Source: JANXQG01 sp964615095 | GTDB lineage: Bacteria > Planctomycetota > Planctomycetia > Pirellulales > Thermoguttaceae | Assembly: GCA_964615095.1 (NCBI GenBank) | Contig: CAZTPX010000018.1 | Location: 32,442 to 96,441, forward strand | Length of the DNA: 64,000 bases | Reading direction: 5' to 3' | Shown: piece after piece, positions 40,981 to 50,591 of the stretch | How the letters are laid out: each line of letters begins with the position of its first letter | Numbering within the stretch: the first letter of the stretch is position 1 | The notes under the pieces: generated by a model | Databases searched by the model: none | What the model was told of the DNA's origin: nothing | The model's input: the letters and a program-made list of their open reading frames with translations, nothing else | Made by a program: the position numbers and the translations under genes

Positions 40981-43842
40981 ATGATCCATAAGCACCTAAA
41001 TCGCTGGCCGCTTCTCCTGGCAGCTTTGCTCGGGCCGGCGTTGCCCGCGATGGCCGCGGAGCCGCAGGCCCCCGCCGAGCCGAAGACCGCGGCCCAGTAC
41101 ATTGCTCGGGCCTTGCGTCGCGTCGACATGTGGGAGTGGCCGGAGGCGCTGGCCGATGCCAACGCCGCGCTGCGGCTGGAGCCCAAGTCCGCGCGGGCGA
41201 TGCTTGCCCGCGGGGCGGCCAACGTGGGCATCAACCCGGCCACCGCGCTTCGCGATCTGGCCGCGGCGGAAAAACTGGGTGAAACCTCGGTGCGGTTGTA
41301 CTGCGAGCAAGGGCTGGCCTACTGCGCGTTGTTGCGCTGCGACAAGGCATTGGAGGCGGCCGATCGGGCCTTGAAGGTCGATCCCAAGGAGCCCCGGGCC
41401 TACGGCCTGCGCGGGCAAGCCCTGGCCAGGCAAAAGGGCCTCAACGCCGCGCTGGAAGACCTGGGCAAGGCCATCGCATTGAACCCGGATTCGGCCTACG
41501 GCTATGGCCTACGCGGCGAGGTCATGGCGGACTGGGACATCAATCTTGGGCCGCCGCCCGCCGACTTCATTCGCCTGAAACAAATGAACCCCAGCTTTGC
41601 CGAGGCCAATGTCAGCGCTGCCCTGGGCATGCCCGACCTGCGCCGGGCCGTCCAGCAGGATCCGGACAATCCACGCTATTATTGCGATCGGGCGAACGCC
41701 TATGAATGCGAGGGTAATTTTCAGAAAAGTTTGGACGACCTGGACCGCGCGCTGATGCTGAACCCAAGTTTTGTCTTGGCCTACTTTCGGCGGATGGAAA
41801 TTCGAGCTCTCATCGGCGACTATAAGGCTGCCGACGCCGATGCGGTACGGATGATCGAACTTGACCCGTCGGGCTACATGGGGCACCACGCGCATGGCTG
41901 GTACTTGCACATGACCGGCCAGTGGGCGGAGTCGTTGAAAGAACTGGACCTGGCCATTCAGGCGGACCCGCGACATGCCGTGAAGGACTATGTCGCCCGG
42001 GCCACGATCCGCCTGGCGCAGCATAACTATTCGGAGGTCGTCGCCGACGCCAGTAAGGCCATCGAGATCAACCCGCGCCAGATCGACTCGCATTATCTCC
42101 GTGCTTCGGCATTCATGAATCTCCTCGAAATGAAGAAGGCTGTCGCCGACTTCGACTTCCTGGTCCGGACCTCGCCCCTTGTTGCTGACTACTGGTCCTA
42201 CCGAGCGCAGGCCAAGATGGACATGTTGGACTCGAAGGGCGCCGTGGAGGATTATACTCAAGCGTTGAAGGTCTTGCCTCATTATCCCCCCGCAAGTTTG
42301 GCGCGGGGGGCCTGCCGGATGGATTTCAACGACTTCGAGGGAGCGATCTCCGACCTTCGCGATGCCCTGGAACATGGCGTGGAACGCCACCGCTTTTATG
42401 GCGATGCGCCCGGCGATGCCGTTGCGCACCGGGTATTGGGAAAGATCTTCTACAAACTGGGCAGGGACCGGGAGGCCCTGGCGGAATTCGACCACGCCCT
42501 GGCAATTTATCCTAACGACGCCTACTCCTTGATCGATCGCGGCCTGGTCAAGCGCCGGCTCAACGATTATCGCGGCGCGGCTGTGGATTTCACGCGCGCC
42601 ACCACCATCAACCCCCGAGATTATCGCGGTTACTCCGAGCAGGGAGTCTGCCGCTGCCTGTTGCGCGACCACGCGGGCGCGATGGCCGCCTTCAGCGAGG
42701 CGATGCAAGTCTGCCGGCCGGCCTCCAGCGCCTATTCCGGCCGCGGGATCCTCAAGCTCGACTTGGACGATTACGAGGGAGGGCTGGTCGATCTGAACGT
42801 GGCAGTCCGCCAGGCTTATCGCGAACCTGGCGCCGCCCCGGATGGTCGGCCCCGCTCCGACGAGTTGGAGGAGATGGCCGCCGGCGACGCGGACAACCCC
42901 TTCGACTACCTGCTGGGCGACGACCGCGGCGTGGATGCATCCCACGAGGGCAAGCCCGATAGCCGCCGGCTTGCCGAGATCCATCAGAACCGCGCCCGCG
43001 CGTACTACGAATTGGCCCAGTTCGCCCGGGCCGCCAAGGAGTGCGATCAGGCATTCCGCTTCTGGCCGGCGACCGAGGCGGGCTTGATGGTCCGCTCCCA
43101 CGCCCGGGGCCGCCTGGGCGACTTGCCCGGGATGCTGGTCGACGCCCAGCAGGCGCTCGAGATCAACCCCAAGTGCGAGTGGGCACGGTACGACCGCGCC
43201 ATGTGCGTTTCGCTGGACGGCAATTTCGCCGACGCGCTGGCCGATTTGAACCAGTATATCCAGGACTCCCCAGGCGATGGCGCGGCGCGGCTCTATCGCG
43301 GCGCCCTGCTTTACGCGCTGCACGAGGGGAAACTGGCCCTGGCCGATTATGAGGTGGCCCTCAAGGACTTGCGCGGCAATCCTCCCTGGAACGCCGACCA
43401 AGCCGCGCTGTCCATCTGGACGATCCGTAGCATGCAGGCCCGACGGTCGGAGACCGACCAGGACCTCCGCAAGCACTTCAAGGGCCGCAAGCCCGATTTG
43501 CAGAGAGATTGGTACGGGCGGGTGGCTGCCTTCCTGCTCGAGCCGGCCGATACCGAAGCGGCGCTGCGGCGCGAGGCCGAGTCCGCCGACGGCCAGCGAG
43601 CGCCTTGGCGGCAGACGGCCGCTCTTTATTACATGGCCGTTCGCCGCCGCTTGGCCGGCGACAAATCCGGCTCGATGGAACTCATCGAGAAGGCCGCAGC
43701 CGCCCACGCCGTGCACGAACTGCAATGGTACGAGAGCGAGCTCCGTGTGCGGCTTGCGTCCGGCAAGATCTCCGCATCGCAGGGATCGAAGGCCGCCGCG
43801 TGGCGAGACAACCTGCCGCAGCCGCCCAAGAGCCGGTTGTGA
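40981..43842 (+). CDS. large secreted TPR protein
   Basis: About 953 residues from the ATG at 40981. A signal peptide (WPLLLAALLGPALPAMA) is followed by TPR units nearly end to end: about 20 repeats of 34 residues, with the classical small-residue pattern (KALEAADRALKVDPKEPRAY, GAVEDYTQALKVLPHYPPAS, ALAEFDHALAIYPNDAYSLI). Solenoids of this size bind several partners. It is the last of the four collinear genes and ends just before the nested palindrome at 43847. It could act on the CsgG-like proteins upstream. No catalytic residues are evident. Confidence 0.9.
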   Translation: MIHKHLNRWPLLLAALLGPALPAMAAEPQAPAEPKTAAQYIARALRRVDMWEWPEALADANAALRLEPKSARAMLARGAANVGINPATALRDLAAAEKLGETSVRLYCEQGLAYCALLRCDKALEAADRALKVDPKEPRAYGLRGQALARQKGLNAALEDLGKAIALNPDSAYGYGLRGEVMADWDINLGPPPADFIRLKQMNPSFAEANVSAALGMPDLRRAVQQDPDNPRYYCDRANAYECEGNFQKSLDDLDRALMLNPSFVLAYFRRMEIRALIGDYKAADADAVRMIELDPSGYMGHHAHGWYLHMTGQWAESLKELDLAIQADPRHAVKDYVARATIRLAQHNYSEVVADASKAIEINPRQIDSHYLRASAFMNLLEMKKAVADFDFLVRTSPLVADYWSYRAQAKMDMLDSKGAVEDYTQALKVLPHYPPASLARGACRMDFNDFEGAISDLRDALEHGVERHRFYGDAPGDAVAHRVLGKIFYKLGRDREALAEFDHALAIYPNDAYSLIDRGLVKRRLNDYRGAAVDFTRATTINPRDYRGYSEQGVCRCLLRDHAGAMAAFSEAMQVCRPASSAYSGRGILKLDLDDYEGGLVDLNVAVRQAYREPGAAPDGRPRSDELEEMAAGDADNPFDYLLGDDRGVDASHEGKPDSRRLAEIHQNRARAYYELAQFARAAKECDQAFRFWPATEAGLMVRSHARGRLGDLPGMLVDAQQALEINPKCEWARYDRAMCVSLDGNFADALADLNQYIQDSPGDGAARLYRGALLYALHEGKLALADYEVALKDLRGNPPWNADQAALSIWTIRSMQARRSETDQDLRKHFKGRKPDLQRDWYGRVAAFLLEPADTEAALRREAESADGQRAPWRQTAALYYMAVRRRLAGDKSGSMELIEKAAAAHAVHELQWYESELRVRLASGKISASQGSKAAAWRDNLPQPPKSRL

Positions 43843-43846
43843 GCTT

Positions 43847-43956
43847 CCCTATTACCCCGGCACGAAAGATACTCCAGCGCGGCGAGCGAATTGTAAGACG
43901 GATTGCCAATCCGTCCTACAGGCTCTGGGATTTTCTCTCGTGCTGGGGTAATAGGG
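43847..43956. repeat. nested palindrome between convergent genes
   Basis: Outer arms (43847-43867 CCCTATTACCCC.GCACGA, and 43936-43956) pair with two mismatches in 21. The loop contains a second palindrome, GACGGATTGCCAATCCGTC (43897-43915), the GGATTGCCAATCC motif also found at 37340-37398. One mobile palindrome may have inserted into another. It lies in the 163-bp gap between two convergent genes and may also terminate both. Confidence 0.85.
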
Positions 43957-44005
43957 ATTCGACGTAGAACGTTTGCGGGCCCGGCAAGGATACGGATCGT
44001 CGACT

Positions 44006-47000
44006 TCACTTCGCCGCCGACGGCGCCGGGGCGTATTTGGGATCGAGTCGGGCCGCCGCGGCGAAGTCCTCGGCGGCTCCGGCGGCATTCCCTCGCTTGG
44101 CGCGGATCAGCCCGCGCTGATAGTAGGCCTTCGCGTTGTTGGGATTGAAGTAGATGGCCCCCTTCCAACACGTCTCGGCACCTTTGAGATCGCCTTTTTC
44201 GGCGAGCTCGAGGGCTAATAGACACCTCTCCTCTGCGTGATCCAAACGGCTATGTTGGACGTCTCCCTTGCCTTCGTAGGCATCGGCGCGGCCGATATAG
44301 GCCCGTTGGTCCGTCGGACAGAGCCGGATCGCCTCGGTGTAATCGGCGATGGCTCGGTCCGGGTCCCGCTTCTTCTTGAACATTTCGCCGCGGGCCCAAT
44401 AGGCCTCGGCCACCTTCGGGTTCAAGCCGATGACCCTTGTGAAGTCGGCTTCGGCGCCGTCAAAATCGCCTGTGCGGGTGCGCGCAAATCCACGGCGGAA
44501 GTAGGCGGGCGAAAACAGCGGATCGAGGCGGATGGCCTCCGTGTAATCGGCGATTTCCTCGTCGGGTTTGCCCAAGAAGGTGCGCGACGTGCCGCGCGCG
44601 AAGTAGGCTTGGGCGAAGCGCGGATCGAGGCGAATGGCTTCGGTGGAGTCGTCGACGGACTTTTGCCACAGTTTGCCCTGCTGGTAGACGATGGCCCGCT
44701 GGTACCATGCCTTGGCGTCTCGCGGCTCGCGGCGGATGGCCTCGCTGGCGGTGGCGAGCCGTTTCTTGAATTCGGCCATTTTCCGCGATTCCTCGTCCTC
44801 CAAGGGCACCGCGGGGACTACCTTGTCCTCGCGAATCGAGACCTGGTAGGTGGTCCAGAGATCGTTCAGGTTGGTGTTGGACCTGTTGTGTGTGATTGCC
44901 AGGAGGCCGTAGTAGCGGCTGAGGCAGATTTCACGCAGCAGGGGTCGCAATTCCGTCGGCGCGCTGGGCTGAAGCTCGATCCAGCGGGACCGGCCATAGT
45001 TCTCCTCGAAGCTCCAGGGGACGTTTCCCATATCGTCCAAACCGTCGTCGGCGCGAAGCCTCCACCACTTCGGCCCTACGATGTGCAGGCGGTCGCAATA
45101 GGAGACGACACAACCATTCGGCGCGTCGTCCGAAACGACGACCGGCTTCAGCTCGGGGAATCCGATGCGGTAGAGATGGCGCTGTGCCCTTGGTCCCATG
45201 CCGAAAAAGTAGACGGCGCCTTGATGCACGCCGAACGTCCTCAGGGTCAAAGGCCAGATCGCGAAGAAGTTCCGGAACAGGTCGGCCTCGACGACCGACA
45301 CCGACCGCGCCACGGGATCCACCAGCAACGGGTAATTGCCGACACGGGTGTGACCGCCGTCGAATCGGCCGATGAAGATCCTACGGTGGTCCCCGGCGGC
45401 GTCCGTCAGCACCGTCATGCAGGTCGGCTGGAAGACCGCACCTGGGTCTAAGGGGAATCGGGGGTCGGCGCCGTCCCACGTGCGGCGGGCTTCGTGAAAC
45501 ACGTCCACGCTGAGCGGCCTGACGGCTTGCGGGTCATACTTCACCAGGGCGATCCAAGCGCGGCCGAAGCTGCCGGCAACGCATGCGCAGCCCGGGGAGA
45601 CGGGGGCTACCAGCATCTCCTGTTGGCCGCGCGGCGGCATCTTCTCTTCCGGTTGCAGCGGCAGGCCGCTGTCCACGGAGACCTCCTGTACCGTCTCGCT
45701 CTGGGGGTCGATCACTAGCAGCCAGGGAGAGGCGCTGCCACGGTAGACCGTAGCCCAGGCGTAGCGGCCGTCGTAAACCACGCTGCGAACCTGCGCACCG
45801 TCGTTCTCGGTACTCCACAGCTCCTTCAGCCCGTCTTTGCTCTGGATCGCATAGAGGTGGTTATGGTCCCAGGCGATTTCCATGCGCGGACCAGCCGGCG
45901 TGCAACTGAGGAACCCGCTGATGACGCGGCCCTTGCCAGCCCCGGCGATCACCGGAAATCGGATCGGCGTGAACTGCACCGCCTGCGAGTCGGGGATGGC
46001 CTTGGGACCAATGAAGACCTCGCGCGCCCGCACAAACGGCGTTTCAAAGTCCCTCCGCCAGCGCAGCCATTCCCCGCAGCCGCGCAACACTGGGCTGTCC
46101 GATTTCTCCAATTGGGCGATGAAGGCATCACCCTCGGGCGACTTGCAAATTCGTACGCCGCCCTTGAAAAAAACGTATAGCTCCATTCGCTGCTTTATGT
46201 CCGGCAAGTCCTTGAACTCGACCAGCAGGTCGTAGACCAGGTCCAAGTATTCTTTGTTCGAGAGCCCCCGGCCGAGCGCCGTGAGGACCCACTGCTCTTC
46301 GTGGTAACCTGCTCGCACGCGCCTGCGCAGGATGCGGAGGAGGATCTCGCGCTCTTTTTGGACTACCGCCGCCACGTCGAGCCGATCTCGGTCCTGGCCA
46401 GGGAGCGTGGAACCGTAGACGGACCATGCAAAGACAAACTCGCGGGGGCCGCCAAAATAGGCGCCTTCGACTTTGCCGACCGTACGAAAGAACTCGTCCA
46501 GGTGTTCCAGCGCGCGCAGGTGGTATTGCGGTCCGCCAAGGTGGGCGCAGGCGACCCGGGCGCGATAATGCCGCTCTTCGCTCGGTTCCAAAAGCAAGGC
46601 GGCCTCGATCAAGGACATCGATTCCTGCCATTGCCCTAATTGCTGGAACTCCACGGCGCGGTCGGTTAACTGGCGGGCTTCCGCGCGGGCGTCGGGCGTT
46701 TTCCACTCCTGTTTCATGCCGGTACCGATGAGTTCTCGCGCGGCCGTTTGTAAGAACGCCGGGGCCTCGGCGGGCCGCAGCGTGGCTGCTCGCTGGCCTA
46801 GCTTCTCCTCGCCCCGCAGCGCCCGCAGCCGAAGCTGTACCCGGGTTTCTTGCTCCTTGCCCTGGTGACGGAACTCGCCGAGCAGGTAGATCGGCAACGG
46901 CCGGCGAACGACCGTGGCGGCGCCCGCAATGGCCAGTTCCTTTGCGATGGCCTCGGCCTCGGCTAGCTCGATGGTCAGAATGCCTGGCTGGTTGTCCAAC

Positions 47001-47599
47001 GCCTGCTCGACCAGCTTGGCATAGGCGCCCTGCAGGTGGTTGTATTCGTAGGACAGGTTGCCGCTCACCAGCGGCGGCACGGCCACGATCTCGACGATCT
47101 TCTCAGCATGTCTTTGGATCGCCCGCCGGACGATCGCCTGAAACGCGGCCGCGTCTGTCTCGGGCTTGTCGCCCAGAGGCAAGGTGTGTGTAGCCAACCG
47201 TAGGCCGTGGTTGCTTTCGCAGACTACGATCGTGGCGCTCTTAGGTTTGGCCGAAGTGGTGAACAGAACGAGCAGATCGGCCTTGAGCAACTTTCCTATC
47301 TTCTCTCGTTCGACACTTGCCGTCGCACCGAGCAGGGCTTGAAGCTCGTGCTCGCGCTGGATAGCTTGGATCGCGGCTCGTTCCAGCCACACGGCCCGCG
47401 AGTCGGCCAACAACTGCTGTTCCAGCAACGACCCCAGGGGCGAGTCGTCGAGCCCCAAAAACGCGGCTGTCGGACGAGTGGACGTGTCGATTTCGGTACG
47501 GACCACCGGATCGGCCGCCATTGCCCAATTTGAGGCAACGCCCAAGACCAGACACAACGCGAATCCATAGCGGCGGTTCTTCTCACCATGACGGAACAT
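44006..47599 (-). CDS. giant CsgG-domain/propeller/TPR fusion protein
   Basis: 1197 residues from the ATG at 47599 (AAAGGA nine bases upstream). The signal peptide is YGFALCLVLGVASNWAMA. Residues 40-130 are CsgG-like (DSRAVWLERAAIQAIQREHE, EKIGKLLKADLLVLFTTS). Residues 150-330 repeat the pattern; residues 330-560 are helical (QLGQWQESMSLIEAALLLEP). A beta-rich section with propeller-like strands spans about 570-960 (AWDHNHLYAIQSKDG, YPLLVDPVARSVSVVEADLF). The C-terminus (about 975-1195) is six TPRs (AIRLDPRFAQAYFARGTSRT, ADYTEAIRLDP...). It combines the architectures of the two preceding genes in one chain. It is convergent with the TPR gene. Confidence 0.82.
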   Translation of the reverse strand: MFRHGEKNRRYGFALCLVLGVASNWAMAADPVVRTEIDTSTRPTAAFLGLDDSPLGSLLEQQLLADSRAVWLERAAIQAIQREHELQALLGATASVEREKIGKLLKADLLVLFTTSAKPKSATIVVCESNHGLRLATHTLPLGDKPETDAAAFQAIVRRAIQRHAEKIVEIVAVPPLVSGNLSYEYNHLQGAYAKLVEQALDNQPGILTIELAEAEAIAKELAIAGAATVVRRPLPIYLLGEFRHQGKEQETRVQLRLRALRGEEKLGQRAATLRPAEAPAFLQTAARELIGTGMKQEWKTPDARAEARQLTDRAVEFQQLGQWQESMSLIEAALLLEPSEERHYRARVACAHLGGPQYHLRALEHLDEFFRTVGKVEGAYFGGPREFVFAWSVYGSTLPGQDRDRLDVAAVVQKEREILLRILRRRVRAGYHEEQWVLTALGRGLSNKEYLDLVYDLLVEFKDLPDIKQRMELYVFFKGGVRICKSPEGDAFIAQLEKSDSPVLRGCGEWLRWRRDFETPFVRAREVFIGPKAIPDSQAVQFTPIRFPVIAGAGKGRVISGFLSCTPAGPRMEIAWDHNHLYAIQSKDGLKELWSTENDGAQVRSVVYDGRYAWATVYRGSASPWLLVIDPQSETVQEVSVDSGLPLQPEEKMPPRGQQEMLVAPVSPGCACVAGSFGRAWIALVKYDPQAVRPLSVDVFHEARRTWDGADPRFPLDPGAVFQPTCMTVLTDAAGDHRRIFIGRFDGGHTRVGNYPLLVDPVARSVSVVEADLFRNFFAIWPLTLRTFGVHQGAVYFFGMGPRAQRHLYRIGFPELKPVVVSDDAPNGCVVSYCDRLHIVGPKWWRLRADDGLDDMGNVPWSFEENYGRSRWIELQPSAPTELRPLLREICLSRYYGLLAITHNRSNTNLNDLWTTYQVSIREDKVVPAVPLEDEESRKMAEFKKRLATASEAIRREPRDAKAWYQRAIVYQQGKLWQKSVDDSTEAIRLDPRFAQAYFARGTSRTFLGKPDEEIADYTEAIRLDPLFSPAYFRRGFARTRTGDFDGAEADFTRVIGLNPKVAEAYWARGEMFKKKRDPDRAIADYTEAIRLCPTDQRAYIGRADAYEGKGDVQHSRLDHAEERCLLALELAEKGDLKGAETCWKGAIYFNPNNAKAYYQRGLIRAKRGNAAGAAEDFAAAARLDPKYAPAPSAAK

Positions 47600-47747
47600 A
47601 GCAGGCAGTCCTTTCGCTTGAACGGAGCTGGATAGCTCCATCATCTCCGTTTGCATTACGGATATCAATACCCCCACAACAAGACTGGCCAAACCAGTTA
47701 GTCGATTCTGAGTGCGGCCGGAAATGATACATCCGGTGACGACACGC

Positions 47748-50444
47748 CTAGTCCGCGATTCGCTCCACCACGCTCGATCGGGCCGCGACGACGTCTCCCC
47801 GCGGATCGAGCAGTTCCACTTTCAGTTCGTACTTGCCGGGAGCTAGCTTAGACGGGTCGAAGGCGAAGCGGCACTGGCCCAGCGCGACTCGACCTAACAA
47901 CGTCGGGCCGCCGCCACCACTTTCCGGGACGGCAATACTCGTCTCCGCGTCGAAAGGCGCGGTCAACCGCGAGACCGTTTGGCCGCCGACGCGGGATAGA
48001 AGGAAGCGGACTTGTACCGGTGCCGGCCGCCGGTTGATCTTCACGCCCAGAATACCCACGCAATCCATGCCGTCATAGATCTCCTGGTCGACCGAAAGTT
48101 CGAGCGGCACCGGAACGACCTCGCGCAGGCTCAGGTCGTCGATCCAGACCGTTCCTGGCCCCTGGACCCAGACGCCGAGGTACTTGACGGCTGCCGGAAA
48201 CTTCAGCTCGCTGCGGGCCCAAAGCCGATACCACCCGCTGGGCGTCGGCCCTTCCGCGCCGGTCTGCGTGCTTTTCTCCGCCCCGTCGGGCAGCGAGATG
48301 CAGAATCGCGGCGGTACGCTGCGGTCGGCCAGCTTGATCCAGCCGGAGAACTCGTAGCAGCGGCCTTCCTCTAGCGACAGGTTAAGTTTTCCGTCGCCCC
48401 AAGTGGGCCAAACCAGAATGGTCACCGCCTGACTTCCGCTCGCCGCCGGGATGTCGATGCGGACGGACTTCCGGCCCGTGTGGCTCTGGGTGTCGTCCAA
48501 TCGCCCCTCGCCCTTGCCGTTCCAACTCTCAACGCGCCAGGGCTTCATGGTCTCCTCGAAACCGGACGGCGGCAGCAACTCGGCTCCATACTTGACCGCC
48601 TCGCTTACAGGCTCGGACCAGGGGAGTTCCAACGGTGAAACTCGGGCTGCGCTCGGCTGAGCCGCGCCACCGCCCGCCAGTAGCGGTTGGAGCTTGAGGA
48701 TCTGACTCGCGACTTGCCAGCGCCATTTCCGCAGCGTCGAGGCGTGGGGCGGCGGGATGCGGTTGCTGGTGTCTAGGGGCTGGAATCCCCAGCCGATCCG
48801 GCCCAACAGGCCGCGAAGCACGTGGTCGGCCTCGGTGGCGGCCTTGCGCGCCCCGGCGCGGTCGGATGCCTTGGCCGCGGCGATCGACCTCGCCAGGAGA
48901 CTGAGGTAACGGTAGTCTGTGATCCCCTCGCGGACCGCCTCCCACATCACGCTCGGCAGGGGACCGTCCTCGGCAAGGTAAACGTAGCCTTCGTCGTCCT
49001 GCCGGAATCCATTGCCCTGGAACAGGGCGTTGCCGCTGTAGTAGGCCCACTGGGCAATCTGCGACGCGCCGGTCTTGTAGCCGTAGAAGCCGAAGAAGAA
49101 ACGTGCCCCAGCGGGCGTCGGCCCGCAACCGTTGTAAACGGCATAGGGCTTCTTCCGCCCCACGAGCGTCTTGGCGATCTCAGGGGTGAAACGGTTCGTG
49201 TTGAAGACATCGATCGACGCCGACAACGGGCCGATCTCGTCGATTCCCATCGCCATGCCGCCGCCAATGTCCGTCCAGGTCGCCAGATCCAGCCGATGCT
49301 TCTTGATCAGGCCGTAGTAGTAGACGGCCTCGTCCAAAAGGTTGTGTGCGCCGGCCTCGTCGAGCGCGTAGGCGCGAAGCGACGGCCAGCCTTCTTCCTT
49401 GGCCATCTCGCACACCACGTCCACGGCGTGCAGGAAGTCGCTGTCGATCTTCTTGCTGTGCGGCCAAAAGGAGAACCAGGCCTTCTGGTGGTCCCAGAAG
49501 TAGGCGATCTCGTGCCCGAGTTCGAACGTGACGGGGAACGCGCGCGGACCGAAGACTTTCTTCTCGGCCGCCATGAGCCGCTTGCACTGGGCGCGGGTCG
49601 CCGCGACGTCGTCCTCGCCGAAGTCCCGGTCGCGCGTCTTGATGACGACGCTCATGGCCGGCTCGATCCCGTTGCAGCCGTGCTCGCGGGCGTCGATGAG
49701 TTCTTTCATGAGCAGCTTGTCGGAATCCGCGGGACTGGGGAAGAACATGGCCATCTCGACGGGCGCTGGGGGCAACACCAATGGCAAGACCTTGGCGACG
49801 AGCTTGATCTGTGCCGAGGCCTGACCGGCTGCCTGCACCGTGATCGTACCCGTGTAGTCGTCCGCCGCGGCACTCTCGGGAATCTTTAGGGTCAACCAGA
49901 CCCGCAGGGCGGCGCCTTTGGCTGCCGAGACGGTCTTCCGCTTCTCCAGCAAAAACGGTTCCCGCCGGAAGGTCTTGGCCTTTTGATCCACCGGCACGCG
50001 GACGCTTCGCACGAAGCGCACCTCGAACCAGTCTGCCGGAATGGCGTGACCTTGGATGGAGCGAAGCTCGCCGACAGCGATCTGCACGTCTGCCAGGGGA
50101 GCGATCGCGTGAAGCACGAACGACGCCGATTCGTACTCGCCGCGGGGGGCAAAGAGGTTCAGCGCTGTTGCCCGCTCGCAGGCCAGCGGGACGGCCTCCG
50201 GCCCAATCACAGTCATCGGATCAGGCACCGTAATGAGAAAGCCTCGCTGGCGTTCCTCCGCGGTGATCTCCGATTCCGGAAAGAACCGCACGGGCTCGCG
50301 CAGTTCCGTCCACCCGGCTTCCAGCGCGGGCTCGTTCGGCCCGTGGCTGCCCCAGGCCTGGAATTGCGCCGGTGGCGCGGCATGCAGGCCGCCGGCGGTG
50401 AAGACCACGGTTGCCACTACGATGACGACGATCCTCTTCAGCAT
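47748..50444 (-). CDS. secreted DUF4091-like carbohydrate-active protein
   Basis: 898 residues. AAGGAG is 8 nt before the ATG. The signal peptide is IVVIVVATVVFTAGGLHA. A beta-rich N-terminal part (residues 70-230) is followed by a TIM-barrel-like region (about 230-560) that resembles the DUF4091/DUF6067 glycoside-hydrolase-like family; AYALDEAGAHN and VREGITDYRYLSLLARS are characteristic of the type. The C-terminal 300 residues contain a carbohydrate-binding-like domain (FEETMKPWRVESWNGKGEGR, YEFSGWIKLADR, GTVWIDDLSLREV). Substrate is unknown. It lies 150 bp from the giant fusion gene and is probably a separate unit. Confidence 0.78.
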   Translation of the reverse strand: MLKRIVVIVVATVVFTAGGLHAAPPAQFQAWGSHGPNEPALEAGWTELREPVRFFPESEITAEERQRGFLITVPDPMTVIGPEAVPLACERATALNLFAPRGEYESASFVLHAIAPLADVQIAVGELRSIQGHAIPADWFEVRFVRSVRVPVDQKAKTFRREPFLLEKRKTVSAAKGAALRVWLTLKIPESAAADDYTGTITVQAAGQASAQIKLVAKVLPLVLPPAPVEMAMFFPSPADSDKLLMKELIDAREHGCNGIEPAMSVVIKTRDRDFGEDDVAATRAQCKRLMAAEKKVFGPRAFPVTFELGHEIAYFWDHQKAWFSFWPHSKKIDSDFLHAVDVVCEMAKEEGWPSLRAYALDEAGAHNLLDEAVYYYGLIKKHRLDLATWTDIGGGMAMGIDEIGPLSASIDVFNTNRFTPEIAKTLVGRKKPYAVYNGCGPTPAGARFFFGFYGYKTGASQIAQWAYYSGNALFQGNGFRQDDEGYVYLAEDGPLPSVMWEAVREGITDYRYLSLLARSIAAAKASDRAGARKAATEADHVLRGLLGRIGWGFQPLDTSNRIPPPHASTLRKWRWQVASQILKLQPLLAGGGAAQPSAARVSPLELPWSEPVSEAVKYGAELLPPSGFEETMKPWRVESWNGKGEGRLDDTQSHTGRKSVRIDIPAASGSQAVTILVWPTWGDGKLNLSLEEGRCYEFSGWIKLADRSVPPRFCISLPDGAEKSTQTGAEGPTPSGWYRLWARSELKFPAAVKYLGVWVQGPGTVWIDDLSLREVVPVPLELSVDQEIYDGMDCVGILGVKINRRPAPVQVRFLLSRVGGQTVSRLTAPFDAETSIAVPESGGGGPTLLGRVALGQCRFAFDPSKLAPGKYELKVELLDPRGDVVAARSSVVERIAD

Positions 50445-50496
50445 GTCCTGTACTCCTTAAAGCGTTCGGATGAAATTGCGAAGATGCCGGATTGTC

Positions 50497-50550
50497 GGAA
50501 TCCCGCCTTTAGGCGGAGTCTTCAGGCATTCCGGCTAAAGCCAGGACTCC
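50497..50550. repeat. degenerate CCGCCTTTAGGCGG-family palindrome
   Basis: GGAATCCCGCCTTTAGGCGG... pairs imperfectly with TTCCGGCTAAAGCCAGGACTCC. It is a decayed relative of the perfect copy at 12621-12676. Confidence 0.65.
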
Positions 50551-50591
50551 AAGCTACTCATTTCTTCCGAACGTACTTATGGATCAACATG

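Noticed and set aside
41509..43725. 738-codon minus-strand frame opposite the TPR gene
   Set aside because: Antisense reading of TPR repeats; the plus-strand protein has a signal peptide and clean TPR periodicity.
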